Position numbers and translations under genes: made by a program. The notes under the pieces are model-generated. The model was not told where the DNA came from, made no database searches, and saw only the letters and a program-made list of their open reading frames with translations. Positions 1-11,999 of a stretch of DNA of 64,000 nucleotides are shown in pieces (within the stretch, counting starts at the first letter, position 1; the number at the start of each line of letters is the position of its first letter). The stretch spans positions 1-64,000 of the forward strand of contig CAJNOI010000016.1 of the NCBI GenBank assembly GCA_905250115.1. Reading direction: 5' to 3'. The DNA is from Adineta steineri. Taxonomy: Eukaryota > Rotifera > Eurotatoria > Adinetida > Adinetidae.

Positions 1-2610
1 GTAGGATCATTAAATGACCTGTTAAATTATGTACATAATGCATAACACTTGATACTTCATATCCATGTGGATTTGTTTCTGGTGTACCCATATATCTTTC
101 AGTATAATGAGTATCATATCCATCCCAATGTGTAACTGGTGCACCAGCAATTCCTAATTTAAAAACTTCACTTGCACGAACTAATGCCATAGCAGCCATA
201 TATCCACCATATGACCATCCATACATACCAACACGTGTTTTATCTGTTATACCTTGTTTTACAAGATAATTTATACCATCAATTTGATCTTCAAGTTCTA
301 AATGTCCCATATCATGTTTGATTTTACTTTCAAAAGCTAAACCACGATTTGGACTACCACGATTGTCTAAACGCAATACAACATAACCAGATTCAACTAA
401 TCTTTGACAACGCATATCTGCACGCAGTGACCAAGAATTAACCACACTACAAAAAAAAATTAAAATTTAAAACTATAATCATCTTATATTAAGAAGAAAA
501 GTATATACCGTTGAAGATGTGGTCCACCATAAACTGAAACAATTGTTGGATATGGTCTTTGATATTTTGCTTGTCCATCATCTGGTTTATAAATAGCACA
601 ATAAAGTGTTTCATTATCTCTACTTTGAATTTTTAATAATTGAGGTTTAACAAAATGAAATTGTTCAATAGCTTGCAATTGTCCTTGTTGTAAATGATCT
701 AAGTTTTTAATAATTTCTCTCTTTTTAACATCTAACATTCTTATAATTGGAGGTTGATCTATAGAATTCCATTGTGTTATACAATATTCATAATTACGAC
801 TAAAACCATGAACAACATGACAACCAGCTTCTTGTGTTATACGTTCTATTGTAGATTTATCATTATTATAATTAACACTATATAAATGAACTTCAAGAGG
901 TGTTTCACGATTAGCTAGAAAATAAATAGTTGAATTTTCTTCATCAATATCAATAATATGTTGTACAACCCAATCGCCATTGGTTATTGGTTTTATTAAT
1001 TGTCGAGTATTTAAATCATATAATTCTAAGTGCATAAAACCAGTTCTTTCACTAGCCCATATAAATTGTGTTGGTGTTTTTTTTAATGTATGAAACATAT
1101 CATGTAAATTAATCCACGATTGACTTGTTTCTTCAATTAATAATTGTAATGTCTTTTTATTTATAAAATCATATTGATATAATCCTAATTTTGTTTGTTC
1201 ACGATTTTCGATTTGTAAAGCTAAAGTACCGTCAGGAAAAAAACTTACACGTGCAACGTAATAATCATCAAATGAACTTAAATCAACCCAGTGAATATCA
1301 GGTGTTGTTTTATTATTATCTGTTAAATCAACAATACCAACAGTAACATGTACATTTGCTTTACCAGCAAATGGATAACGATGTTCTTCAATTTGATCAG
1401 CATCATCAGAACCGGAATGTGAAATACGAAAGATTGGAATATTTGATTCATCAACTTGAGTGAATGCAATAAAATGTGAATCATCAGACCACCAATAACC
1501 ATCACTACGTTCCATTTCTTCTTGAGCAATAAATTCTGCTAGACCATTAGTTTTATTTGGTTGACCACGTGCATCGAATGTTAATTGACGTGGTACAGCT
1601 GATATTTCTGTTGTTGATACACAATAAAGTTCACAATCTTGAACATAAGCAACTAAAGAACCATCGGGTGAAAGTTTTGGATCAATAATTGGTGGTTGAT
1701 TAGTTCCATTAACCAAAAGACGAAGTTCTTGACCATTATGAATATAAAGATCACTACCAATTGGTATAAGCATTAATGATTGATTTTTAGTTTTTGACCA
1801 TTGATAACGAGTTATACCAGTTATTAATTGACGTTGACGCTAAAAAAAAACAAAACACAAATTATAATGTCTCTTGTTTATTTATATATAACAGGTTAAC
1901 ATTGCTAATATATCTTAATCTATGTCGCAAGATTCAGATGAACTCAGTTTTAGGAGTTTATTCTTTAACTTTTCTCTCTTTTTATTTCGACACGAACATT
2001 AGTATATGCATGCTTACAGAATGCGTGATTTAATCACTTGATTTATATACGAAAGCTTTGCATGCACGTTTTTATGATATCTACTCAGGATAAGTTTGAG
2101 TAAAACTGCACGCGTCATTACAACGAGATATATAAATTATGAAACGATAATATTACACATAGATTTATATCCATTCTCAATCTTGTTAAAGTTATATTGT
2201 TATTTCTCAAGAAAAAACTTTCCAAAACAATACAAATGAATTATTTTAACTACTGGATCAAGCAAAAATTTCAATAGCATGTTTTTCTTCTTTCGAAACC
2301 ATAATAGAATCTAAATAGTATCTTCTATGTTTAAAAAAATAGAAAAAACCCTCTTACTTCACGTCGAAGTTTTTTCTTCCATTGAAAGATTATCTTCTGC
2401 TTGTTCATTATTTCCATCAGGTTCAGCATAAATAAATTCTTTATCTGTTTGAATATTATATCCATAAAGTTGTCTTGATAATGTTTGATTCGGAGAGCGA
2501 AGATAAGTTATAAGGTTGTCATCAGGACTAAATCGTATTGATTCTGCTAGGTTAAAACCAGGCGGTGGCAATGATGCGATATCTTTACTTGTTATTGACC
2601 TTTGAGGCAT
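1..2610 (-). CDS. Bacterial-type dipeptidyl peptidase IV (S9B), 3' end outside window
   Basis: Serine exopeptidase that removes N-terminal dipeptides, usually after Pro or Ala. Exons seen: about 2610-2359, about 1840-509 and 446-1. The N-terminal beta-propeller carries the S9B substrate-binding motif [14 protein letters not shown]. The hydrolase part shows [19 protein letters not shown], the nucleophile motif GWSYGGYM and THYTERYMG. The catalytic Asp and His would lie left of base 1. Wording of these motifs is closer to bacterial DPP IV than to animal DPP8/9 (which I recall as QEEFDRY.GYWWCP) or DPP4, but the gene has introns. Exon 1 runs into a stop at its 3' end unless one base is removed from a 6-A run (see the separate entry). 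An acceptor-like GTTGTAG sits right before the chosen ATG, so an upstream exon is possible. Family is certain; origin is inferred. Confidence 0.85.
2370..2375 (-). other. Apparent +1 frameshift in a 6-A run of the DPP IV gene
   Basis: As written, exon 1 reads ...LSMEEKTST-stop. With five A instead of six it reads LSMEEKLRRE, ends in phase 0 at a GTAAGAG donor (exon end 2358), and joins the next exon [14 protein letters not shown] in the right phase. EEKxRRERQR is what related bacterial enzymes have here. So either the base is an assembly or sequencing error, or this copy is damaged. A missed micro-exon in the 517 bp intron cannot be excluded. Confidence 0.6.
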
Positions 2611-2827
2611 CTACAACATAAATTATTATTTCATTCCATATACTCATTATTGCACAATGACAAAAAAAAAATAAAAATTATTTGATTGCGAGAAAATAAA
2701 ATTCAGAACTTTGAAATTGTATACACGACATCGAAAAACGATATACAAAACGAACAGAAGCAATATTTAAAAAATAAATAAATATATATGACATTTAAAG
2801 CATTGGTAAATTGATTTTATCAGATTT

Positions 2828-5800
2828 TTATTCAAATTTCTTTTGTTGAATTTCATTTTGAGATTGCTCATATGATGGTGGCATCTAAAAAAATATTCTT
2901 ATTATAATAAATTATAATAGAAAAAAATAAAAAATAAACCTGGTGTCCATTCATTTGTGGAATATACATTTGTCCACCAAAATTATTATTTTGATAAGCC
3001 TGTTGAGGTGGATATTGCATTGGTTGCTGGTATCCATTTGACATCGAAGGATGTCCATTAGAATTATTTACATTTGCTGATGGCATTTCAGGATATTGCG
3101 GAATAAATTCTGCTTTCGGTAAACCTGTTGGTTGACGCTGATAAACACCTTGATATGGTGCTTGCGCCGGTGAAACATACATATTTGTTTCTAAAATTTA
3201 ATCAAATAGAATCTTTTACATAAGGAAAATACTGTTATTTTTCTTGTGATATTTACCTGCAAAATTATTAGGCGTATTTTGTGCTGCTTGATATGATGGT
3301 GGTGGTGGTTCATAAAGATTAGCTGCAACCATACCATAAGATCTAGAATCAATTAAAAAACTAGAAACAAATTTTTTAAAAATAAGAAAAACTCACGGTG
3401 GAGCTCCTTCAGTTTGACGATGAACTATAAGATAAAGAAGAGAAAAAAAAAGGTATTTCATATTGACATTTTTAACATTTATGACTCACACACTGAGTTA
3501 ACCTCACGTAACGCTATGCTCGCATCGATGGCACCACCCGATGAATAAGTTAATTGAAATTTAACTTCACCTTGAAATCCACCTAGAAAATACAAAAAGA
3601 AAAGAATATAGAAAGGTCATGGACATCATATAATCTTATCAATTGATTAATCCAAAGAACACTATAAATAATGATGCGTCCATCAACAAAATCAATTCAA
3701 TAACAAAAAATGCAGCATATCATATATATTATTTACTTCATTTTAATACACAATATTCAAATTATAATTAGTATTAAATCAGAAGTAGATTCTTATCGAT
3801 ATTTACAACAATTTGGTTATACATCTAAACTTGAAAGTCGACTATTTTCTTCTATTGCTGCTAAATCATCTGTGAATGATGGTATTAAAAAATTTCAACG
3901 TCTTTTTAAATTACCAGTAAGTTATTTTATGTAAAGAATTAATATATTTATCTTAAAAAACAAATTTAGGAAACAGGTGAACTTGATGCAAAAACTAAAA
4001 AATTTATGGAACGAGCACGATGTGGAAATCCTGATTTAGGAAGTGTAGAAACAGTTGGACGTCCTGTCAATCTTGATAAAGCTAGTACTTCAGTGTCAGC
4101 TAAAGGACGTTCAGCAAATGTTAAAGCACCTGCAAGTTATGAAGCACAAAGTATTATATGGCCGAAAAAACATTTAAAATGGTTTATTGAAGAATATCCA
4201 AAAAATCAAAAACTAATAACATCACAAGATCATACACGTCGTATAATAAATCAAGCTTTTCAAGATTGGGAAAAATATTCTGGTCTTACATTTGAAATGC
4301 TTAATAAAAAAGAAGGAGCTGATTTAATAATCAAATTTCGTTCGAATGATCATGGTGATGGATATCCTTTCGATGGTCAAGGTGCAACATTAGCACATGC
4401 TTTTTATCCAAAAAGTGGTGATATACATTTTGATGATGATGAAATTTTTACAGATGATTATTCCGAAAAAGATGAACAATATACATTAAGATTTGTTGCT
4501 GCACATGAAATTGGTCATGCACTCGGTTTAGCACATTCATTTGAACCCAATTCTCTTATGTTTCCTGTTTATCAACAATTTCAATCAGATTATGTTATAT
4601 CACATGATGATCAACAAGGTATTCAAACATTATACGGTAAACCAGGTAGTGAAACAACTATTAAACCAATAAAAACAACAACTAAATCATCAATAGTAAC
4701 GACTCATTCTACTAATATATTACCAGCTAATAATTGGTGTTCGGAAGATTTTCAAACAGGTTGTGAAGGTCCTGATAATAATCTTTATTTATTTAAAGAC
4801 AATCTTGCATGGAAATATAATTCAAAAGGAAAACGCTCATGGGATCCACGTCCAAAATTAATCAATGAATTTTTTCCTACACTAAATGATACAACTATTA
4901 CAGCTTGTGTTAAATCAGCAACTGGTTATACATATTTATTTCGTAATTATCGTCTGTGGAAATTACGAAATCATTGGTCTGTTGATGGACCACATATAAT
5001 ATATGGTCACCATTATCCTCAAAATCCTCGTGCTGCTTTATTTCATCAAAATTCAATTTATTTAATACGTAATCGTTTAATTTATCGTTTGAATGAATTC
5101 GATTATCATAAAGATTTAGAAATACTTACTATTGATACAATTCTTAAACCACCGCCAAGTGAATATATACACTCAGGCTTTACATATAAGAAACAACATA
5201 TTATTTTTACAAAACATCATGTTTATGTTTACGATGCGACAACTGGAAATTTAAACTCAGGTTATCCAAAATCAAAAATAAATGGTTGGTTTGCATGTGA
5301 CGGAGCATCACAAGCTCCGCACTTAAAAAAGAAAACAACAACAACAACAAAAAGAACAACAACAATGGCTCATCGCCGAGATCAAGAACGAGATGATCAT
5401 CATCATCGTCATAGAGAAGACGATCATCATCATCATAGAGAAGATGATCACCATCATCATAGACAAGACGATCATCACCATCGTCATAGAGAAGATGATC
5501 ACCATCATTATCGTCGTGAACAAGATGATCACCATCATCATGAACACGGACGACCCCCTCCAAAACGACTACATCATTATTATCGCGATGAATAAAAGAC
5601 ATACTATTTTTAAAAATAAAAATACTAACCGTTTGGATGTGCAGCAACTATGCCTGATATATAATTTGCACCTAATAAAGGTTGTTCAACATGTAAATTT
5701 TTCATATACATAAATGCTACAGCAAATGAAAGTAAATTATCTCGTTGATCATTGCTAAGAAATATCATTCGATGAGTTGTTACGAATACTTTTCCTTTAT

Positions 5801-5999
5801 GTTTTCCACGAAATATTTCACCACATTCTTGATTAACATTATCAAATGTTAATGTTACATTTTTAGAATGATTAACAATTCTAAAGTAAAATAAATGATA
5901 TAGAAAAAAAAAATAAACAAAATAATTTTATCGATTTACTTACTGTTCACCTTGATAAAGTAGTAGACCACCTTCATAATGTGCTTGATTAATCGACAT
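2828..5999 (-). CDS. WBP2-like GRAM-domain protein with three PPxY motifs
   Basis: Homologue of WW-domain-binding protein 2, an adaptor and transcription co-activator. Seven exons: 5999-5944, 5880-5630, 3582-3490, 3424-3397, 3342-3257, 3190-2940 and 2884-2828; they sum to 273 codons in frame. The N-terminal GRAM/PH-like domain includes THRMIFLSND, LLGANYISG and the GGFQGEVKFQLTYSSGGAI segment typical of WBP2. The C-terminal half is Pro/Gln/Asn/Tyr-rich. Three PPSY motifs bind WW domains: APPSYG (made by splicing exons 4 and 5), PPPPSYQ and MPPSYE near the stop. The intron at 3583-5629 is far larger than the others because it contains an oppositely oriented metalloprotease gene. Confidence 0.88.
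3710..5595 (+). CDS. Matrix metalloprotease with His/Asp-rich C-terminal tail, nested in WBP2-like intron
   Basis: Secreted zinc endopeptidase of the matrixin family (M10A). Two exons (3710-3916, 3970-5595), about 610 residues. A hydrophobic N-terminus fits a signal peptide. A propeptide with a peptidoglycan-binding-like helix bundle ends in the cysteine switch RCGNPD (about residue 87). The catalytic domain has the zinc site HEIGHALGLAH (about 248-258) and a Met-turn SLMFP. A Thr-rich linker leads to hemopexin-like blades (LYLFKDNLAWKY, TYLFRNYRLWKL). No furin RxKR site is seen before the catalytic domain. The last ~75 residues (from about 535) are a tandem tail with six DDHHH units, likely to bind metal. 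The whole gene lies antisense inside an intron of the WBP2-like gene. Confidence 0.92.
5390..5560 (+). repeat. In-frame tandem DDHHH(H)R codon repeat
   Basis: Degenerate tandem of GAT-GAT-CAT/CAC codons encoding (R)(E/Q)DDHHHH(R) units at the end of the matrixin. Mixed CAT/CAC and GAT/GAC use shows it is not a recent pure microsatellite and may be under protein-level selection. It creates long spurious open frames on the minus strand. Confidence 0.85.
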
Positions 6000-6347
6000 A
6001 ATTAGTATAAAGCTTAAATAGTTTAAATAAATGAGTAGTAATTTTTACTATTAAACGTAATAGAATAGAATGTACTAAAAAAAAAGGTCTCCTTTTACAA
6101 GTAAATAGACAAACCAATCAAAAAATGCTTTTTAGTTCGTCTACCTCGAATTATAATAATGATGAAAAGATTTATTTAGAATTTAGAAGATTATTGAAAG
6201 TATTTGACAAAATTAACATAGGAAAAGAAAAATCTGAATTATTTTTTAATTATATTATATAGTTAATTATACATTGGCGACATCTATCGAAAAAGAACTT
6301 TATACATCTACGCGCTATTCTCTCTTGTTTAATATTTATATTTTCAA

Positions 6348-7197
6348 ATGAGTGAATATCGTAGTCGTTCATCACCAAATAATATAATAACAAGTAAAAC
6401 AACTGATAATATAAGTCCAGAAGAATTAGAAGAATTACGAGAAGCTTTTCGTGTATTTGATCAAGATGGAGATGTAAGTAAGGAAACGATTTTATTGATG
6501 ATTTTCTATTCACTTATATATTTTTTTAGGGAAGTATAACTCTTGCAGGTTATTTTCTTATATGAAATTTTCTATACATAAGAATATAAATTAATAGAAT
6601 TACGTATTGTTCTTGATCAAATGGGTTTAGATCCAAGTGAAGAAGAATTACAAGATATGATTCGTGAAGTTGATGAAGATCAAAGTGGTAGTATTTCATT
6701 TGTAGAATTTGTTGGTAGATAATCTTTTGAATTTTTTATTAATTAATAAATCTCAATGCTTAGGTATGGTTAAAAAAACAGTAGATACAAATAAAAATTC
6801 ACGTGAAGAATTATTTCGAGCATTTCAAGTATTTGGTATTGATTATTATTTATCAAAAAACATAATATCGAAAGATTGATTTTGAATAGATCTCGATCAA
6901 AATGGATTTATTACAATGGAAGAACTTCGTACAGGTACGAAGTTGTACTGAATAAGTCTGATAACTAATGATCTATTTCATTGTAGTTCTTCAGGCAACT
7001 GGTGATCGTCCAACCGATGAAGATGCTCTTGAAATGATTGCTGAAGCTGATATTGATGGTGATGGACGAAGTAAATACAAAAAACAAAATATTTTATTCT
7101 AAATAAAAACAATCAACGAATTTTCTTTAATCATTTTTCAGTCAATTATGATGAATTTGTTTGCATAATGAATAATAGTCTATCATCGAAAAAATAA
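6348..7197 (+). CDS. Calmodulin-like protein with four EF-hands
   Basis: Calcium sensor of the calmodulin/troponin-C group. Seven exons: 6348-6473, 6530-6548, 6598-6714, 6764-6835, 6890-6934, 6987-7070 and 7142-7197, giving 172 residues. About 25 extra N-terminal residues precede ISPEELEELREAF. All four loops keep their calcium ligands: DQDGDGSITLAE, DEDQSGSISFVE, DLDQNGFITMEE and DIDGDGRINYDE. Exon 2 is only 19 bp and is needed to complete loop 1. The sequence differs too much from canonical calmodulin to be the ubiquitous gene, so it is called calmodulin-like. Confidence 0.9.
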
Positions 7198-7505
7198 TTA
7201 TCATATATATTTCATGGCAAAAAGAAAATCGAGAAGGAAAAAAAAAATGAACAATAACGCACACGATTTCAAAGAATTAACGTACGATTCAACCGAAAAA
7301 CGTGTATGTACAACTGAAAAGAAAACTGAGATAATAAATTACACTTGTTCCAATCTAATACTTCAATAAATAACAAAATGAACAAAAAAAACTGACTCGG
7401 TCATTCAATTAAAAAAAAATACACATACTTATATATATATAACAAAAAATGAAAACGAAATATAGAATGACGAGAACAAAGTCTAACTTGCTTTTCTTTA
7501 TGTAT

Positions 7506-10500
7506 TTAAGATTTACTACCACAACATGTAGATTTTTTCGTTGTTTTATCTAAATCAATTCCCTTTACACGGTAACGTTCTAAATCTTCATTACATTGCA
7601 TGTCTCTATAAAAAGAAATAAAAATTTTATTACTAATTTTATTAATAACATTTACCGAGCTAATTCTATAAGTGTTTCATTTGAATTAGTACCATCTTTT
7701 GCACTTGTTTCAATAAATAATGCTTGATATTCCTGTAAATAATTAATTTGAAAATATGGATTGAAGTTTCTTAAAACAAACTTTAGCTAATCTTGCTCCA
7801 TCTTCACGTTCAATAACGCGTTTTCCTTCTGAACGCATTTGATCTCTTAAATCAATTTTATTTGCTACAATCATAACTGAAACTTTTTTAGGTGTTGATT
7901 CTGATATTGTATCAATCCATTCGCGAACATTTAAAAATGATCGTTCATATGTGGCATCATAAACAAGAATAACACCATCACATCGACGAAAATATGATTT
8001 TGCAATACTTCGAAATCTATAAAAACAAAAAAAAATTAAGAATATAATCATTTATTTTCTAACCTTTCTTGTCCAGCTGTATCCCATAATTGTATAGCTA
8101 TACGTTTATTATCTAATTCGAGTTGTTTATTTTGAAAATCAACACCCAATGTAGAATTAACATTTGAAATAAATTTTCCTTTACATAAACGCATTATTAA
8201 TGTACTTTTACCAACAGCTGCATCACCACAAAAAACAACTTTATACATACGACTAAATATAAAGAGATTATTTAAAAACACTGATAAAAGAAATTTTTTT
8301 CTTTATTTACTCAAATGGAAGATTTGATATATTTTGTTCTTGTTGGAAATCTGCTATTGATGATCCACTCTGTTTTCGCATAGGCATAATATTAGATGTA
8401 AAGGATTTATTGGTAGAACGTTTTAATGAAGAACGTCCATCACTAGATGTTCGTTTTATTGAACGCTGTTGAGACCATCGTTTTGGATTATTACGATCAA
8501 ATGAATTCTATTAAAAAAAAGTTTTAATTAGTTTTTTTTGCATAGAATATCAATTAAAAATTTACCTCATCAAAAACATCATCAGATTCAGTATCATCAT
8601 TATTACGTTTTATAGGCATCGATCGATATTGTTTTGAATTTCTTGACATTAGATTGAAATCACGATCGGATTCAAATTCAGTTACATCACGTACTGTTGT
8701 TAATGATAAACCACTATCTATTTACAAAAAATATTTAATTTGTAATAAGATATATATATATAAATATAAAAATTTAATTAGATTGAAGCTTTGCGAATAA
8801 GAGAAGGCATTTTGCTTTTTTTTTAATAATCATAGAAAAATTTTTTGATATACTATATTCGCATGCAAAACAAACCATTCATAGTATTGCTCCTATTAGC
8901 TGTATTAGTAGAAAATGAATTTGATATTGCTGGTAAAGCTTTTTGTGATGAACTTTCAGCAACATCGAGTGTAGATTTAGATGAATTTTTGTTTGCAGTT
9001 ATACCTATTTCATCAGTTGATTCGATATCAAATGAATTGATTGTTCTAAGACTGGATGATTGTAGTTGAGTTGTTTGCATATATGTGGGTGATGTACTAA
9101 TTTGAATAAAAAAATATTAATAAAAACTATTAGATAGAATTGGAGTTAGTTAGGATTTTTAGTTTATTTTTTAAAACAATCACATTCATCAATAACTTAT
9201 TCTTTAACAATGACATATGTCCTACATATCATTATGCTAATGACAAAAGTCATTTCGACTGGTTATTTTCATCTAAATATTTTCTTTAGCCATCTGTCGT
9301 TGACCAAAAGCTTTTAGATCATAACAACTTCTCCGCTAACTTTCTACATTGATTAATGACTGTAAACTTAATTTACTCTCCACATGATATTTATTCTGTC
9401 ATTTGCGAGGACTCTGCTAAAGAGATGCTATAAATTATAGGCAAATATAGAACTATTCTTCGGTTTTTGTTTTAACGAAATATTCTACCAATTTAATTGT
9501 CTAATATTGTTATCTATCACATTGAAGTACTGCTTTAAAACAGAGATTAAGAAGAACTTAACCTTCAGAAACAATATCGCCAGGTTTCTTTATATCGATC
9601 TGTTCTCACATATGTCAAAAAAAACTTAGAATGCCATGTCTGAATATAGATAGCATATAGGTGTGACAAGCAGTAGTTTTCGACAATAATATTTAGATTA
9701 GACGAGAAAAATCTTGATTCAGATTAGCCCATGATATTCTAAACTTTGACATCTCTTAAACTGAATAGAAGTCCTATAACTCATGTCAATCTTTAACCTT
9801 TATCATCGATTCTTTGTTTTGATGTATAGAATTGTAAGAAAGTTCATATTTTAAGATAATATAGTTAAACTTTTTTTTTTGTTTCTAGATGTAGACATAC
9901 CAGTCCATTTTAGGATTATTCGTAGTCCAATAATTCTCAAGAATTGATCCAGTTCGAGATATCGATCGTTTTGATGCTAGAGGAATCTATATAAATTGAG
10001 AGACATAGTTTTGTTTTCTTTTATAATTAAATACATACATCGGAAGGAGAAACAGCAGATTGATTTGATTCAATCGTTTCACGTAATGTATCATTTTCAT
10101 CACGAAGTTTTTTATTGACTTCACTACAAAGAAAAAAGATATGTATATATAAATTTTTTTCGATAAATCTTATTTGACATACACAAGTTGACGAATATTT
10201 GATTGTAATGATTCTTTTTCACGATAACTATTTGATGATGCTTGTTTTTCTCTACATTAAACATTCTAGTTAAATTTATAAATCAATTACATATGTTCTT
10301 ACTGTAATAACATTGCTTGTCGTTCATTGAGCTGTGTTTTTAATGATTGTAAATCACTTTTTAATATTGCAATACTAGTTAATGAATCATTTAATGATGA
10401 ATTAAGTGTTTGATTTTCATGTGTTAATTTCGAAATGTCTTCACGCAATAAACCAATTGATGAATCTTCATTTGATTGACGATCAAGATAACATTGTTCA

Positions 10501-11994
10501 ATCTAAAATATAGCATTACTTTTATTTTTAGTGAGAAAAAAAACATTTACAGCTTGTAAACGTTGAACATTTGCTTGTAAATCAGATATTTGTTTTGATG
10601 CACGTTGTTGAATTGATTCTCGTAACGCTTCAAATTTTTTTTGTTCCTATTTCAAAATAAATATTTATTTTTAGAAAATAGTTATTTAATAAAAAATAAT
10701 CACAGACTTCTTTACGAATTTTATCTTCTAATTGACGCATTTCACGTTCTTGATCTTCTTCCATACGTCTTAAGTAATTTTCATTCATTTCTTTTTCTCT
10801 GTTTATATGTATATAAAACAAAAGAAATTATATATATATATATTTTTTTCGTTTTTGTTTCATTACCGTTTATATGAATCTTCTAATCGTTTAATCTCTT
10901 TACGATATTTAATTATATCACATACAACTACTTCAAGAATTGATCGAAATTGTTCAACTGATTCACTTGATCCATTTCGTAATGTTTCATAAAAATCATA
11001 AATTTGTTCTTGACTAGAAAAATTAAATATTTAAATAGAAAAACAAAAATGTTTTTTTTGTTTTGCTTATGAAAAATATATGTTGGTCATTTATTATATA
11101 AATTTCAAATAAAGCCTTTAGCTGTTATTTATTTCTTTGAAAACTATCTATTTAATCGTCAATATACATATAGATGATGACTTACTTGGAAAAAATATTT
11201 TCGATAACATTATTCACCTCGACTACATCCATCATCAAATTTTAATCGATCGAAATAGTTACAGTAAAAAAATGTCTGTTATTTGTGATGAGAACAAAAC
11301 AACAAGGGTCGTTTGTTACTGCCGTTGTCGTTACGATTATTCTTCTCTGTCTACTCGCTTTTTTCTTTTCCTTCTCTTCTTCGTCTCCTTTCTCTTTCGA
11401 ATATGCACAAATCCATACACAACTGTGTTTATAAAAATAACACGTTATTCCTTTAACTAAGTAGTCAATACTTTTTACTTTTCATTCAGGTGAGCGTTTG
11501 TAAGAACGACTGTAACTGGAAAAGAGCGAAATGTATTCATCGATATATATTGTAAGTGTTGACATGATCGAATAACAGTCAAGATAAATTTTCATATTAT
11601 ATACTTAAACATATATTTATATATGACCTAGTTGTGACATAGTAATATGAGAAATATTTTAATAGTCAAAATGTCCTAACTAGTTCTAATCGAATTAATC
11701 ATCAATAAAATGTATTAAAATTATTATTATTTTTTCATACCATGATAGATTATTGAATACTTCATTGAGTTGTAATTGCATCATATCTGTATCATTTCCT
11801 TTTATAAGTTCTTTAAAACCACGTGTAAATTCAGCCAAACTTATACGATTGTCATGATCTGTATCGAGATCACGAAATATAATTTCAATTTCCGATGAAG
11901 ATAAATGTGGACATATATTTTGAAGTTTTTCTTTATTAAGATAGCCAGTTCCATCTGAATCAGCTTGTTGAAAAATTTTATTGATGTCATCCAT
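7506..11994 (-). CDS. RASEF: RASEF/Rab45-like: EF-hands, coiled coil and Rab GTPase
   Basis: Large Rab GTPase for membrane traffic. The N-terminal exon (11994 to about 11742) carries two EF-hands. Loop 2 ([12 protein letters not shown]) is complete; loop 1 ([12 protein letters not shown]) lacks Glu at position 12, so it may bind calcium poorly. Exons between about 11020 and 10040 encode a coiled coil, followed by a Ser-rich linker (about 9987-9903, 9097-8876, 8718-8566, 8508-8310). The Rab domain (8252-8064, 8016-7782, 7732-7656, 7605-7506) has GDAAVGKS, switch [25 protein letters not shown] and [15 protein letters not shown] is typical of RASEF. The C-terminus STCCGSKS provides a cysteine pair for prenylation. 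A gap of about 800 bp at 9100-9900 is intron. Middle exon borders are approximate. Confidence 0.87.
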
Positions 11995-11999
11995 TATTA

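Noticed and set aside
5207-5713. Several long open frames on both strands over the His-repeat region
   Set aside because: They are shadows of the repetitive GAT/CAT codons of the matrixin tail, with biased Asp/Val/Met or Ile compositions and no start context.
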